DNA of 14,216 nt from JBMYQA01 sp049600855 (lineage in GTDB: Bacteria > Bacteroidota > Bacteroidia > Cytophagales > Flammeovirgaceae), in NCBI GenBank assembly GCA_049600855.1, contig JBMYQA010000147.1, positions 1 through 14,216 of the forward strand, in the 5' to 3' direction. Within the stretch, counting starts at the first letter, position 1. Every line of letters starts with the position of its first letter. Under the pieces are notes generated by a model. That model ran no database searches. It had not been told where the DNA came from and was given only the letters and a program-made list of their open reading frames with translations. Positions 14,037 through 14,216 of this stretch are shown here, piece by piece. The position numbers and the translations under genes are program-made.

Positions 14037-14067
14037 AGAGCCATGTCTTTTTAGAAGGCATGGCTCT
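14037..14067. terminator. Hairpin between convergent genes
   Basis: agagccatg (14037-14045) pairs perfectly with catggctct (14059-14067), and four more pairs (one wobble) extend inward. It lies 33 nt after the thioesterase stop and 15 nt before the end of the minus-strand gene. No T-tract flanks it, so it may be a shared but non-canonical terminator. Confidence 0.5.
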
Positions 14068-14081
14068 GATGTATGATGCGC

Positions 14082-14216
14082 TCATTTCAAATTCTTCATG
14101 ACGATAAAAACAAAACGGAGTAAATAGCAAACTAAAATGACAACGATCATGGTTTCGAAAAAAGATTGCTGCGAAAATTCTTTATTGAGCAGAAATGCGA
14201 GCGTAAAATAGAAGAT
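14082..14216 (-). CDS. C-terminal fragment of an unidentified membrane protein, cut by window edge
   Basis: The minus strand is open from the window end to a TGA at 14084-14082, giving 44 residues without a start codon. They are strongly hydrophobic in two blocks, IFYFTLAFLL and MIVVILVCYLLRFVFIVM, separated by the polar NKEFSQQSFFET, and end in KNLK. This is the profile of one partial and one complete membrane helix with a short basic cytoplasmic tail. The family is not recognisable from this piece. Support comes from the codon-like composition, the helix pattern and the convergent hairpin just beyond its stop. Confidence 0.5.
   Translation of the reverse strand: MFYFTLAFLLNKEFSQQSFFETMIVVILVCYLLRFVFIVMKNLK

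Overview
The window looks like chromosomal DNA from a Bacteroidota bacterium. Three things point there: a cell-surface protein with a type IX secretion (gliding-motility-associated) C-terminal domain, repeated Bacteroidota-type promoter cores (TTTG/TTG about 20 nt before TAnnTTTG), and a tRNA gene whose 3' CCA is not encoded. No phage, CRISPR or plasmid signature is visible. The only mobile-type gene is a REP-associated tyrosine transposase (RAYT).

Layout, left to right. (1) 1-229: C-terminal end of a sensor histidine kinase (+). (2) 477-3233 (-): large repetitive secreted protein with a T9SS type B sorting domain; an 18-bp perfect hairpin lies between these convergent genes. (3) 3390-4829 (-): dicarboxylate/amino acid:cation symporter with an unusually long TM3-TM4 loop. 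(4) 4830-5157: gene-free region with a good promoter and a structured leader. (5) 5158-5772 (+): RAYT transposase with three REP-like units inside its reading frame, followed at 5798-5889 by further REP units and a 16-nt tandem array. (6) 5895-6371 (-): FKBP-type prolyl isomerase lipoprotein. (7) 6521-6595 (-): tRNA-Val(GAC). (8) 6772-7704 (-): short-chain dehydrogenase with a lysine-rich tail. (9) 7831-13416 (+): the rimP-nusA-infB translation/transcription cluster, ending in a strong terminator. (10) 13516-14004 (+): hotdog thioesterase. (11) 14082-14216 (-): C-terminal end of an unidentified membrane protein.

How the genes fit together. RimP matures the 30S subunit, NusA controls elongation and termination, and IF2 joins the ribosomal subunits, so rimP-nusA-infB is the classic conserved cluster. 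A promoter sits inside the apparent N-terminal extension of rimP, which moves its start to 7933. Between that promoter and the start codon is a complete intrinsic-terminator hairpin, a likely attenuation point for an operon that encodes NusA itself. infB also has its own promoter and a structured leader. infB is split into two overlapping frames. Protein similarity places the shift at a GGGGAAAA stretch (10415-10422), most likely a one-base sequencing or assembly error or a recent indel.

The most interesting accessory element is the RAYT with its REP palindromes both inside and just downstream of its own gene. The remaining genes look like ordinary, individually transcribed chromosomal genes.
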